Position numbers and translations under genes: made by a program
Part shown: positions 46,136 through 54,923 of the stretch, one piece after another
Layout of the letters: each line of letters starts with the position of its first letter
How positions within the stretch are numbered: position 1 is the stretch's first letter
DNA from: Rhizobium herbae
GTDB taxonomy: Bacteria; Pseudomonadota; Alphaproteobacteria; Rhizobiales; Rhizobiaceae
Direction of reading: 5' to 3'
Assembly: GCF_017873135.1 (NCBI RefSeq)
Contig: NZ_JAGGJV010000011.1
Span: forward strand, 62,001-126,000
Length of the DNA: 64,000 nt
Notes under the pieces: generated by a model
What the model saw: only the letters and a program-made list of their open reading frames with translations
Databases searched by the model: none
Told to the model about the DNA's origin: nothing

Positions 46136-46907
46136 GCTGCTCACAGCGGCATTGACCGCGACGGCAGCCATGCTACCTGACATTTCCATTGCGGGAGGTG
46201 TGACCGGTGAAGCCACGGAATTCACGCAGCTCGCCAACAATGCCGAGTTGATCAATCTCCTGGAAAAGTCCGGCGTTCAGGTCGAAAACCAGCTCACCCA
46301 AATCAGTCAACTGGCCGAGCAGATCCAGAACCAGCTGAAAATCTACGACAACATGCTGCAGAACACCGCGCAGCTTCCCAGTCACATTTGGGGTCAGGTT
46401 GAGGGCGACCTGAAGCAGTTGCAGAACGTTGTGTCGCAAGGCGAAGGGATCGCCTTCTCCATGGGTAATGCGGACGACGTATTGAGGCAGCGCTTCCAGA
46501 GCTTTGCCGACCTGAGATCGAACCTTCCCAACGGCGAAACCTTCTCGTCCGGCTATCAAAGCTGGTCCGACACCAATCGAGATACGATTACCGGCACGTT
46601 GAAGGCTGCCAGTCTCACGGCGGATCAGTTTTCGAGCGAGGAATCCACCATGAGTTCGCTCCGATCGATATCCGAGACATCCGACGGCCAGATGAAGGCG
46701 TTACAGGTCGGCCATCAGATTGCCGCCCAGCAGGTCGCGCAGATGCAGAAGCTCCGCGGTCTCGTCTCCCAGCAAATGACCATGATGGGAACCTGGTATC
46801 AGTCAGAGCAAACCGACAAGGATCTGGCTCAGGCGCGGCGTGAAAAGTTCTTTGCTCCAACCGGGAGGGGCATCCCGGACGGTCAGAAAATGGAGCCACG
46901 CTGGTGA
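46104..46907 (+). CDS. trbJ: TrbJ conjugal transfer protein
   Basis: A 267-residue VirB5-like periplasmic protein with a signal peptide (SRKTRLLTAALTATAAML then a cut near GG) and long coiled-coil helices (QVENQLTQISQLAEQIQNQL). VirB5-type proteins sit at the pilus tip and help contact recipients. It overlaps trbE at its start and trbK at its stop. Confidence 0.92.
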   Translation: MMPHPFSRKTRLLTAALTATAAMLPDISIAGGVTGEATEFTQLANNAELINLLEKSGVQVENQLTQISQLAEQIQNQLKIYDNMLQNTAQLPSHIWGQVEGDLKQLQNVVSQGEGIAFSMGNADDVLRQRFQSFADLRSNLPNGETFSSGYQSWSDTNRDTITGTLKAASLTADQFSSEESTMSSLRSISETSDGQMKALQVGHQIAAQQVAQMQKLRGLVSQQMTMMGTWYQSEQTDKDLAQARREKFFAPTGRGIPDGQKMEPRW

Positions 46908-47098
46908 GCAAATTCACGATCATTGTCCTGGTCGTAGGAGCCATAGTCACATCGGCCGCAGCACTTGGGTTCCTCGCTGGTGGTGGATACCGTCCATATC
47001 TTTCCTCCAACGAGCAGCACCAAAAAACGAAGGATTTTTTTAAACCCGCCCCGAAGCGGGACCTGCGTAGCGGCCAGGAGATGCGTCCGCGATGGTAG
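46904..47098 (+). CDS. trbK: TrbK (entry-exclusion type) protein
   Basis: A 64-residue protein, GTG start overlapping the trbJ stop. One hydrophobic N-terminal segment (IIVLVVGAIVTSAAALGFLAGG) and a basic tail. Position between trbJ and trbL matches trbK, which prevents redundant mating in IncP and Ti plasmids. No lipobox Cys is present, unlike the IncP lipoprotein. Confidence 0.75.
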   Translation: MSKFTIIVLVVGAIVTSAAALGFLAGGGYRPYLSSNEQHQKTKDFFKPAPKRDLRSGQEMRPRW

Positions 47099-48276
47099 GC
47101 AAGAAGAACATATTCAGTCACACCTTTATCGCGAGCGGCTTGGTCCTGATTACCTGCTTTCCGGCACTCGCCCAACAAGGCAACGTCCTTACTACGCTGG
47201 AGAATCAGGTGGTTACTGCCGCGCGCGGATGGGAGTCCACTGTCGCAGATGCTGCACGGTCGCTGTTCTGGATCCTTGCCGGGATTGAGATCGGCATCGC
47301 GGCGGTTTGGCTTGCACTGCAGGCGGCGGCGCTCGACAGCTGGTTTGCCGAGCTCGTGCGGCGGATCATGTTCATTGGCCTGTTCGCCTTCATTCTCGAT
47401 CAGGGGCCGACATTCGCGAAAGCAATCGTCGACAGCCTATTCCAGCTTGGAGCCGAGGGCGGGTCAGCATCTCCGGCGGCCATCTTTGATGCTGGGATCG
47501 AAGTTGCTTCAAAGATGTCCCAACAAGTCCAATTCGGCTTGTTCGAGGATAACTCATTGGCGGTTGCAGCAGTGTTCGCGATGGTCGTTGTCGTCATCGC
47601 GTTCTCCCTTGTGGCGGCAATCTTCGTCGCTGTCATGGTCGAGATGTATGTGGGGCTGCTGGCTGGCATGATCATGCTCGGACTTGGCGGTTCATCTTTC
47701 ACAAAAGACTTTGCCATTCGATATCTCGTCTATGCGTTCTCGGTCGGGATGAAGATGATGTCATTGGTCATGATCTCGCGCATCGGATCGGAGGTGTTAA
47801 TTGGCTTGGCCGAGGCTCCGACAGCAGAGGATCAACAATTCATAACAAGCCTAGCGATCGCGGGTATCTCCGTGGTTGTCTTCATTATTGCAATGTATGT
47901 GCCAAACATTATGCAAGGTGTCGTCCAGGGCGCCTCCGTTAGCGGCGGCATGGAGGCAATCCGCCACGGCGGACAGGCTGCGTCTTTCGCAGCCGGGGTA
48001 GGCTTCCTGGCTGCTGGTGGAGCGGCGGCCGGCGTGGCAGCCGCTAGCGCCGCACGCGCGGCCGGCTCTTCGGCTATTGGGTCCGCGTTGAAGGGTGTGA
48101 CATCCGGCGGCTGGGCAACCGGCACGGCAGCCGGATCCGCAGCCAAGGAAAAGGCGATCGGCTCTCCTGGCGCCTATGCCGGGTCAATCATGGGCCTTGC
48201 GAACGCAAAGTTGGATCAGGCCTCCGGTAGCGGCAGCAGGAAAGCGCATTCGCCGCTTCGCGACGACAACAAATGA
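47092..48276 (+). CDS. trbL: TrbL conjugal transfer protein
   Basis: A 394-residue VirB6-like polytopic inner-membrane protein with an apparent N-terminal signal and at least five to six hydrophobic helices up to residue ~290, then an Ala/Gly/Ser-rich tail. It forms the channel platform through which DNA passes. The start overlaps the end of trbK; trbF begins 18 bases after its stop. Confidence 0.92.
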   Translation: MVGKKNIFSHTFIASGLVLITCFPALAQQGNVLTTLENQVVTAARGWESTVADAARSLFWILAGIEIGIAAVWLALQAAALDSWFAELVRRIMFIGLFAFILDQGPTFAKAIVDSLFQLGAEGGSASPAAIFDAGIEVASKMSQQVQFGLFEDNSLAVAAVFAMVVVVIAFSLVAAIFVAVMVEMYVGLLAGMIMLGLGGSSFTKDFAIRYLVYAFSVGMKMMSLVMISRIGSEVLIGLAEAPTAEDQQFITSLAIAGISVVVFIIAMYVPNIMQGVVQGASVSGGMEAIRHGGQAASFAAGVGFLAAGGAAAGVAAASAARAAGSSAIGSALKGVTSGGWATGTAAGSAAKEKAIGSPGAYAGSIMGLANAKLDQASGSGSRKAHSPLRDDNK

Positions 48277-48294
48277 CATATAGGGATTTGACGA

Positions 48295-48957
48295 ATGGCA
48301 GTGCGACATCCGCCTGACAATCCGTACCTTGCCGCCCGGCAGGAATGGAACGAACGATACGGCTCCTATGTCAGGGCCGCAGCAGCCTGGCGGATCGTGG
48401 GCATGACCAGCCTCACCATGGCGGTCATCGGTTTTTCCTACGCACTTTATCAGAGCTCGCAAGTCAAGCTCGTCCCCTACATCGTGGAGGTCGACAAGCT
48501 GGGTACCTCGGTCAGTTCGGGTTTTCCTCAACAGATCGAGTATGCCGACCCGCGCGTCGTGCGTGCCACGCTGGGCAGTTTCGTGACGAGCTTCCGGTCT
48601 GTCAGCCCGGATGCCGTGGTGCAGAAGCAATATATCGATCGGACCTATGCGCTGTTGCGCACATCGGATCCCTCGACCGAAAAGGTGAACGCCTGGTTCC
48701 GCGGAAACTCGCCGTTCGAGAAGGCAAAAACCGCGACGGTCGCGATCGAGGTCAACAATATCGTCGCCCTGTCTAACCAATCCTATCAGATCGACTGGAC
48801 CGAGTTCGAGCGCGATCGAAAGGGCAAGGAAACGGCTTTGCGGCGATTCCGCGGGATCGCGACTGTCACACTGACGGCACCGCAGGACGAAAGCGTCATC
48901 CGCCTCAATCCAATCGGTCTTTACCTTCGAGACTTCGACTGGACGGCACAGCTTTGA
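48295..48957 (+). CDS. trbF: TrbF conjugal transfer protein
   Basis: A 220-residue VirB8-like protein: a cytoplasmic start ([17 protein letters not shown]), one membrane helix ([18 protein letters not shown]) and a periplasmic NTF2-like domain. VirB8 proteins nucleate assembly of the inner-membrane complex. Normal length. Confidence 0.93.
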   Translation: MAVRHPPDNPYLAARQEWNERYGSYVRAAAAWRIVGMTSLTMAVIGFSYALYQSSQVKLVPYIVEVDKLGTSVSSGFPQQIEYADPRVVRATLGSFVTSFRSVSPDAVVQKQYIDRTYALLRTSDPSTEKVNAWFRGNSPFEKAKTATVAIEVNNIVALSNQSYQIDWTEFERDRKGKETALRRFRGIATVTLTAPQDESVIRLNPIGLYLRDFDWTAQL

Positions 48958-48974
48958 GGAGCCCGAAGCACCAC

Positions 48975-49811
48975 ATGAAGAAAACATTCAATTCGGTTTG
49001 GGCAAGGGGCCTCGCCCCGTGCGCCCTACTCGCCGCCGCCTTGTCGAGTGGAACGGTCTTCGCGCAAGGCATGACGCCCAATGAAGCCAAGGGCACCGGT
49101 ATTTCCGGCAAATGGCGCGGCAGCGCCGGCCTTGTGACCAAAGGGGCGGACGGAAAGGTGATCTTTCTGTTTGGAGAAATCCAGCCTTCCGTCGTGTGCT
49201 CGCCTTTGCAGGTCTGCGATATCGAGCTGCAGGGTGGTGAGGTCGTCCGCGACGTCCTTGTGGGAGACACGGTTCGATGGAAGGTGGAGCCGGCCACATC
49301 GGGCGCCGCGGGCGGCCAGGCGATCCACCTGATCGTGAAGCCGTCCGAACCGGGTCTGGTCACCTCTATGGTAGTGACAACGTCCCGCCGGACCTATCAT
49401 ATTCAGCTGAAATCGCATCCCAGCCAGTATATGGCCCGCGTCGGCTTCGAGTATCCGGAGGATGTTTCGACGAAGCTGGCTGACATCAATGCCCGGCTGG
49501 AGGCAAGCACGATACCGGGTGCCGGCGTTCCCGCAGAGGGGTTGAATTTCTCGTATTCGGTCAGTGGTCGCGCATCGTGGCGGCCGACCCGGGTCTATTC
49601 CGACGGTCAGAAAACCTACATCCAATTTCCACGCTCGATTTCCGGACAGGATGCGCCGGTACTTTTCGTCGTCTCCGGGGGCCAGAACCGGGTCGTCAAC
49701 TATCGCATGAAGAACAACATGATGGTGGTCGACTACAATGTGGACCGCGCGGTTCTTGTCTCCGGCGTCGGCTGGCGAAAAGAAAAAATCAGCATTCGCA
49801 GGGGAGGGTGA
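48975..49811 (+). CDS. trbG: TrbG conjugal transfer protein
   Basis: A 278-residue VirB9-like outer-membrane-core protein with a signal peptide ([19 protein letters not shown]) and beta-rich body; the C-terminal domain includes [15 protein letters not shown] and [12 protein letters not shown], the part that contacts TrbI. ATG 48975 is used; an ATG seven codons earlier lacks support. Confidence 0.93.
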   Translation: MKKTFNSVWARGLAPCALLAAALSSGTVFAQGMTPNEAKGTGISGKWRGSAGLVTKGADGKVIFLFGEIQPSVVCSPLQVCDIELQGGEVVRDVLVGDTVRWKVEPATSGAAGGQAIHLIVKPSEPGLVTSMVVTTSRRTYHIQLKSHPSQYMARVGFEYPEDVSTKLADINARLEASTIPGAGVPAEGLNFSYSVSGRASWRPTRVYSDGQKTYIQFPRSISGQDAPVLFVVSGGQNRVVNYRMKNNMMVVDYNVDRAVLVSGVGWRKEKISIRRGG

Positions 49812-49813
49812 TC

Positions 49814-50248
49814 ATGCGAAGGCCGTTCATGATTGCCCTAATCGCGACGGCGCTGTCCGCTTGCCAGACTGGCGCTGACGGCCTGACGACGAGCGCCGCC
49901 CCACCCGAGATCACACCTGCTGCATCGAGCGCCATTGCCGGAGACATGGTCAGCCGGTTTGCGGAACAGGTGGGACCCGGAACAGGCACAATTGTTCTGA
50001 AGGAAGACGCGTCACCATCAGGGCAGGCGCTGGCAGCAGCTCTCAAGGGCTGGGGTTATGCCGTTGCCACGGATCAAAAGACCGATGACAAAAAGTCGTC
50101 GATCGAGCTGGCCTATGTGGTCGACGACTTCGAGGGACAAACCCTCGTACGGCTATCGACACGGAAGGTCGAACTCACGCGGGCTTACAGGACGACAGCG
50201 GCCGGCGCCGTGCCTGCCAGTCCATTGTCGGTCATGCAGCGTAACTAG
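49814..50248 (+). CDS. trbH: TrbH lipoprotein
   Basis: A 144-residue lipoprotein: the lipobox LSAC is at the end of the signal [17 protein letters not shown]. VirB7-type partner of TrbG in the outer-membrane core. It begins two bases after the trbG stop, right behind GGGGAGGG. Confidence 0.88.
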   Translation: MRRPFMIALIATALSACQTGADGLTTSAAPPEITPAASSAIAGDMVSRFAEQVGPGTGTIVLKEDASPSGQALAAALKGWGYAVATDQKTDDKKSSIELAYVVDDFEGQTLVRLSTRKVELTRAYRTTAAGAVPASPLSVMQRN

Positions 50249-50263
50249 GGGAGGGCGGACACC

Positions 50264-51574
50264 ATGGTGCAATCCTTGCAGCTGGGCGGAGCATCCTCCC
50301 AGGACGAGCCACAGCGCAGCATTCGGCGGATCAACCGCCTGCCGATCATCATCGTCATCATCCTCGTCGTCCTCTTCTTCGCGGTGATCATCTACGGGCT
50401 GTCGTCACGCGGCCTGTACTTCCGGGGCGGCCCGGGCGTCGATGCCGCGTCGAACACGCCCGCCTCGACCTATGCCGACCAGCTGAAACGCGGCGTCTCC
50501 GACGGGATCATCGGCGAGCCTGCGCAAACGCAGGTCTTCCAGCCGGCACCTGTCGTGCAAACGCGCACGGATCGGGACGAGATCCAGCCGACTGTCGCAA
50601 GACCGGATCAACGTTTCGAGAGAGAGAGCCGCCTTGAGCCGGAAGAAGAATGGCTGGCTCGCCTCGAGCGCGGACAGAAGGAACAGTATCTGCGGGAGCA
50701 GCACCGGCAGCAGATGGCAAGATTGCAGGCGAGGGGCGCCGCGCTGGATTCGCCTCTCACAGTCGACGTCCGAGATGCCGATGCCGGGAGCATCAGTTCC
50801 GGCACGCTAGCCACTGCCAATGGGGGACGGGGACCGGCGTCGCGGAGTGCCGTCGATCTTTACTCCGCGGCAATGCAGGCTGGATTCGGGGGACAGAACA
50901 TGGATCCCAATGGCCAGATGAAGAAAGCCGATTTTTTCAACCAGGACATCAAGGAGCTGGGATATCTTCCCAATAGCGTCGTCCCTCAGCTTTCCCCCTA
51001 CGAACTGAAGCGCGGATCGATCATACCCGCGACACTGATCACCGGCATCAATTCCGACCTTCCCGGACGCGTCACCGCTCAGGTCAGCCAGCATGTCTTT
51101 GACAGTGCCACCGGCCACAGACTGCTTATTCCGCAGGGAGCGAAACTGTTTGGTCGTTACGACTCCGAGGTTTCGTTCGGTCAGTCGCGTGTGTTGGTTG
51201 TCTGGACCGACATCATTTTCCCGAACGGGTCGACGCTGCAGATCGGAGGCATGGCCGGAACCGATCCACAAGGCTATGGGGGTTTCGTTGACAAGGTCAA
51301 TCGGCATTATCTGCGGACCTTCGGGTCAGCGGCTCTTCTGGCCGTCATCGGAACCGGCATCGATATGTCCGTTCCCGAAAGCTCTACGCTGGCGACGCAG
51401 GATACGGCGTCTGATGCCGCGCGGCGCAATTTCGCCGAGACATTTGGGCGGGTGGCCGAGCGCACGATCAACAGGAACCTCGATGTTCAGCCCACTCTCG
51501 AGATTCGCCCCGGATACAAATTCAATGTGGTCGTCGACCAGGACATCGTTTTCCCGCCCTACAAGGCAGGGTAA
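50264..51574 (+). CDS. trbI: TrbI conjugal transfer protein
   Basis: A 436-residue VirB10-like protein: cytoplasmic start, one membrane helix (LPIIIVIILVVLFFAVIIYGL), a long proline/charged linker, then the conserved C-terminal beta-barrel domain (GSIIPATLITGINSDLPGRV, RLLIPQGAKLFGRYDS, NFAETFGRVAERTINRN). It spans inner and outer membranes and closes the trb operon. ATG 50264 is the annotated start; no tra gene follows directly. Confidence 0.95.
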   Translation: MVQSLQLGGASSQDEPQRSIRRINRLPIIIVIILVVLFFAVIIYGLSSRGLYFRGGPGVDAASNTPASTYADQLKRGVSDGIIGEPAQTQVFQPAPVVQTRTDRDEIQPTVARPDQRFERESRLEPEEEWLARLERGQKEQYLREQHRQQMARLQARGAALDSPLTVDVRDADAGSISSGTLATANGGRGPASRSAVDLYSAAMQAGFGGQNMDPNGQMKKADFFNQDIKELGYLPNSVVPQLSPYELKRGSIIPATLITGINSDLPGRVTAQVSQHVFDSATGHRLLIPQGAKLFGRYDSEVSFGQSRVLVVWTDIIFPNGSTLQIGGMAGTDPQGYGGFVDKVNRHYLRTFGSAALLAVIGTGIDMSVPESSTLATQDTASDAARRNFAETFGRVAERTINRNLDVQPTLEIRPGYKFNVVVDQDIVFPPYKAG

Positions 51575-51716
51575 AAGGCGGCCCTGGTGGGGTGGCAAAG
51601 CCAGATCACAAAAAAGTTAGGTGGGAAAGGAGACAGTATATTAGAAGTTGCACTTTTTCGCAGATATCGACTTCTCACGCAAAATCAAATTGATAGTTTT
51701 GAACGCCCATTCATTG

Positions 51717-51734
51717 GCAATTGATATCAATTGC
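51717..51734. promoter_or_regulatory. Perfect 18-bp palindrome upstream of traR
   Basis: GCAATTGATATCAATTGC is perfectly self-complementary. Its right half merges with TTGCAG (51731-51736), which is followed after 17 bases by TCATAA (51754-51759), a plausible promoter. The palindrome centre would be about 41 bases before the start of transcription, the place where LuxR-type activators bind. Confidence 0.65.
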
Positions 51735-51922
51735 AGCTTCGAATGGTTCTAAATCATAACAGTTGCGAGACACATTTGTGACAGCTATCGATTGTCATGC
51801 ACAGGCATGCAACTGATCGCGTCGTTGTCTCCATCGATACTGAATGATCCCGAGATGACGTCGAAAGGAGATTTTCGCGAAAGCTTATCGCGGACGGAAA
51901 CGGCATCGAAAGGAGCTCTGAA

Positions 51923-52627
51923 TTGGATCGGTGGTTCGAAAAGCTGATTGACGCGTGTGTGATTGCATCGAATGAACTCTCTCTGAAGGACGCCCTTCAA
52001 ACCCTGACCAATGAGCTCGGTTTCGATTGTTATGCCTATCTGAACCTTCACCCCAATGAGACCTATGCGATCTCGAACTACCCGGCCGAATGGCAGGAAC
52101 GTTATTTGTCGCGACTATATGCGACCGTCGATCCGGTGGTGACAACGGCAAAGCGAAAGATGCGGGCTTTCAGCTGGACGGAAAACCAAAGCCGGAACCT
52201 CTCGAAAGAGACCCGACAATTCTATACTGAAGCCCGCGAATTCGGAATTCGGTCCGGGGTGTCGATCCCGGTGATGTCCGGCTTTGGAAATGTCGCGATG
52301 TTGACATTGGCCTCCAACAAGCTCGAGCGCTATTCGGAGGAAGACTTCGACCCTGTCGTCGCTGCCGCGTCCGTTGCCCAGGTCCACACGAAATTCAGCC
52401 GGCAGTCCGCAACAGCGACGATTGGACACCGTCTCATCGTCTTGAAACCCGAGGAAAGGATTTGTCTGAAATGGTCGGCAGAGGGCAAGACCCTGGAAGA
52501 CATCGCGGTCCTGGAGGGCATGAAATACAATAATGTGTGCTTTCACATCAAACAGGCTCGCAAGAAACTCGATGTCCTCAGCATTCAACAGGCGACAGCG
52601 GTTGCGACGAAACTGAACCTAATTTGA
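51923..52627 (+). CDS. traR: LuxR-family quorum-sensing regulator (TraR-like)
   Basis: A 234-residue regulator with an N-terminal autoinducer-binding domain (residues ~10-150; ISNYPAEWQERYLSRLYATVDPVV contains the conserved Trp/Tyr/Asp set, in two stretches) and a C-terminal LuxR-type HTH (LKPEERICLKWSAEGKT, DIAVLEGMKYNNVCFHIKQ). With bound AHL from TraI it should dimerise and activate tra/trb promoters. Start is TTG 51923 behind AAAGGAG. The 3' end overlaps the convergent traM by nine bases, as in Ti plasmids. Confidence 0.88.
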   Translation: MDRWFEKLIDACVIASNELSLKDALQTLTNELGFDCYAYLNLHPNETYAISNYPAEWQERYLSRLYATVDPVVTTAKRKMRAFSWTENQSRNLSKETRQFYTEAREFGIRSGVSIPVMSGFGNVAMLTLASNKLERYSEEDFDPVVAAASVAQVHTKFSRQSATATIGHRLIVLKPEERICLKWSAEGKTLEDIAVLEGMKYNNVCFHIKQARKKLDVLSIQQATAVATKLNLI

Positions 52628-52954
52628 AGGCTGTCGAGCGGGAACCTCTGGGATGTAGCCGAGAACATCCAGCAAAGTTGAAAGTGCTGTCTGGTGGGCA
52701 TGGACTGCAATCATCGCAGCAATATAGCCGCGTTCAGCGAAACACACTTCCTGCGGTCGCGCCTGCGCGCTGACGAGCTTCTGCAGCTCCACATACAACG
52801 CAGACGCCTCGTCACGAAGGACCCGGTGCTTCACGATCGCGTCGATCGTGACATCTTTGAGTTGAGACGGATCGAGGCCTTCCACCAGACCAACAACGGG
52901 CCGCAACATGATTTTATTGGAGCTCGTCGCGCCGGCTGCGTTCTTGTTGGTCAT
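52619..52954 (-). CDS. traM: TraM antiactivator
   Basis: A protein of 111 residues from ATG 52954 (122 if ATG 52987 is used). The TIDAIVKHRVLRDEASALYVEL segment and the C-terminal ALSTLLDVLGYIPEVP match TraM, which binds TraR and blocks activation until AHL is plentiful. Convergent with and overlapping traR. It separates the two TraR-like genes. Confidence 0.88.
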   Translation of the reverse strand: MTNKNAAGATSSNKIMLRPVVGLVEGLDPSQLKDVTIDAIVKHRVLRDEASALYVELQKLVSAQARPQEVCFAERGYIAAMIAVHAHQTALSTLLDVLGYIPEVPARQPSN

Positions 52955-53185
52955 GGTACCCACGTGAGTGTCTATGGCCCGTTCCATTGCAATATTTCCC
53001 GCGGAGGGTCAAGAAAAGAGCGCCTGCAGGAGATTTTCCGGCATTGCCCGCAGCTGAAATAGCTTGCGGTTGGAATCGTCCATCTGGATGTCGTTTGCCG
53101 ACGTGAACAATGAGCCGAGAACGGCTGCCCTATCGGATTGATAGCGGCCACAGGCTGGAACCATCGCAGCAGGAATTTCTGGAAG

Positions 53186-53899
53186 ATGCCCGTCGACCCT
53201 TGGAAAAATCTCGATCGTTTCATCGATGCTGTCAGCCTCGTCGCGCAGGAGAGGCACTTCAAACGTTCGCTGCAAAATCTTACGAATAGGCTTGGGTACG
53301 ATCTGTATGCCTATATCAACATCAGCTTCAAGAGCAGCTTCGCCCTGTCGAACTATCCTAAGGAATGGCAGGATCGGTACCTCCAAAAATCCTATCAAAG
53401 CGTCGACCCCGTCATCGAGATCGCCAGGCGAACGATGGCTCCCTACACGTGGTCTCTGGAAGACCGGCAATTTCGCCGACCGCAACGGCTCGGGTTTGCG
53501 CGCGAAGCCAATGCGTTTGGAATATGCTCGGGGACGACAATCGCAATTCCCGCAGGGTTCGGCCACATGGCCTTCCTCACCTTCGCGTCCACAGGCATGG
53601 GCCTCGGATCGCACGCGCCGTTGGATCACGTCCCTGCAATAACCGCGGCAACCTTCACCCACGCATTCGTAACGTTGCGACGTCCGCGCGCCAGTGCTTC
53701 GAGTGTCGTCAGGCTGGCACCGCAAGAAGCCATCTGCCTTCGATGGGCTGCAGAAGGAAAATCGATGCGCGAAGCCGCGACGCTCCTTGGCATCAAATAC
53801 AGTTCCGCACGCTCATATCTCGACAATGCGCGAGACAAACTGGGCGCCGTCAGCCTCATCCAGGCAGTCGCAATCGCAACGCGGCTTCATCTGATCTAG
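53186..53899 (+). CDS. Second TraR-like LuxR-family regulator
   Basis: About 237 residues from ATG 53186 (AGGAA upstream); a TTG at 53138 would add 16 residues. It is a clear paralogue of traR: LSNYPKEWQDRYLQKSYQSVDPV and a C-terminal HTH (LAPQEAICLRWAAEGKS, ATLLGIKYSSARSYL). Ti plasmids can carry trlR, a truncated traR copy that blocks TraR; this copy is full length with an intact HTH, so it may be an activator for another signal or promoter, or a dominant-negative partner. Confidence 0.82.
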   Translation: MPVDPWKNLDRFIDAVSLVAQERHFKRSLQNLTNRLGYDLYAYINISFKSSFALSNYPKEWQDRYLQKSYQSVDPVIEIARRTMAPYTWSLEDRQFRRPQRLGFAREANAFGICSGTTIAIPAGFGHMAFLTFASTGMGLGSHAPLDHVPAITAATFTHAFVTLRRPRASASSVVRLAPQEAICLRWAAEGKSMREAATLLGIKYSSARSYLDNARDKLGAVSLIQAVAIATRLHLI

Positions 53900-54145
53900 C
53901 CCTCGGTGACAAGAAGCGAGCGGGGCTCCGATCGGACGAGAAATCGAACAGCCGTGACGTGAAACTTTCAACATCCACCGCACAATTGCGATCCGCTTCG
54001 CCCCGCATTCGCTTGATCCCATCAGGACGCGTCCTATACCGTCAGGACTTGCCTAGGTTGTCGCGGCGGTCTGAATAAAGATCATCGAGATTCAAGCCCG
54101 CGAAAACCCACCAGCATCTCGGTCGTAGCTGCGAGGACGACTATT

Positions 54146-54886
54146 GTGCGACCACTGATCCTTATCGGCTCGGCAGATTCGGACTACTTTCTGCTTCTGG
54201 AACATATCCTGGAGGCCGACGGGTTCGATACGGTTTTCGGCAAAAGCGTCGAGGAGCTCGTCCACCTCGGGGCTGAATGCGATCCCTTCGCCATCCTGCT
54301 TGACGCCGCGAGCGGTTCGATTTCGGCCGCATCGGCGTGTGTCCGGCTAAAGAAGGATCCACGTACGGCGAGAATCTCCACGATTGCCTTGATAAGGCCG
54401 GGGGCTCAAAGCCAGTATGTCGATTTGCTGAAAGCCGGTATTGACGAGAGTTTCATCCGGCCCATCGCTCCGTCCAGGCTGCTTGAATTTCTGCGCACCC
54501 GCGCGCGGCGCAGCGGCCATTTTTTCAAGACAATGAAAAGCGACACATCGCTTTTCTATGCCGGCATCGTGATGAATCTCGAGACGCACCGCGTCAAACG
54601 AAATGGCCTGGACATTCACCTGGGGCCAATCGAGTTCAAGCTTCTGCAGCACCTCATGCGCAATTGCGGGCAGGTATGCGGGCGAGGGGACCTGACCGCC
54701 AACGCCTGGCCGCGAAACATTCACGTGGAGCCGCGGACCGTCAATGTCCACATCGGGCGGCTGCGCAAGGCGTTGAGTTCGAACGGATCTCCGGATCTGA
54801 TCCGGACGGTGCGGTCAATTGGCTACGCCTTGGAGGACAATGTGCTTGCGGAGAATCTCGGAGATTCAAATGGGACCTCGACGTAA
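54146..54886 (+). CDS. OmpR/PhoB-type response regulator with degenerate receiver
   Basis: A 246-residue protein of receiver plus winged-helix type. The receiver keeps the phospho-acceptor position D53 (AILLDAASG), but the N-terminal acidic pair is reduced (ILIGSADSD in place of a VVxDDD) and the conserved Lys is R105 (FIRPI). The C-terminal DNA-binding domain is intact (LGPIEFKLLQHLMRN, VDVEPRTVNVHIGRLRKAL-like segment). Phosphorylation may be weak or absent. GTG start 54146 after GAGGA. No sensor kinase gene is nearby; the amidohydrolase begins 37 bases downstream and may be its target. Confidence 0.8.
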   Translation: MRPLILIGSADSDYFLLLEHILEADGFDTVFGKSVEELVHLGAECDPFAILLDAASGSISAASACVRLKKDPRTARISTIALIRPGAQSQYVDLLKAGIDESFIRPIAPSRLLEFLRTRARRSGHFFKTMKSDTSLFYAGIVMNLETHRVKRNGLDIHLGPIEFKLLQHLMRNCGQVCGRGDLTANAWPRNIHVEPRTVNVHIGRLRKALSSNGSPDLIRTVRSIGYALEDNVLAENLGDSNGTST

Positions 54887-54923
54887 CCGGTCATCGAGAC
54901 TTCAGCCAATCGGAGAGAACAAT

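Noticed and set aside
54162..54362. Minus-strand frames over the response regulator
   Set aside because: Arg/Ser/Pro-rich shadow translations without motifs.
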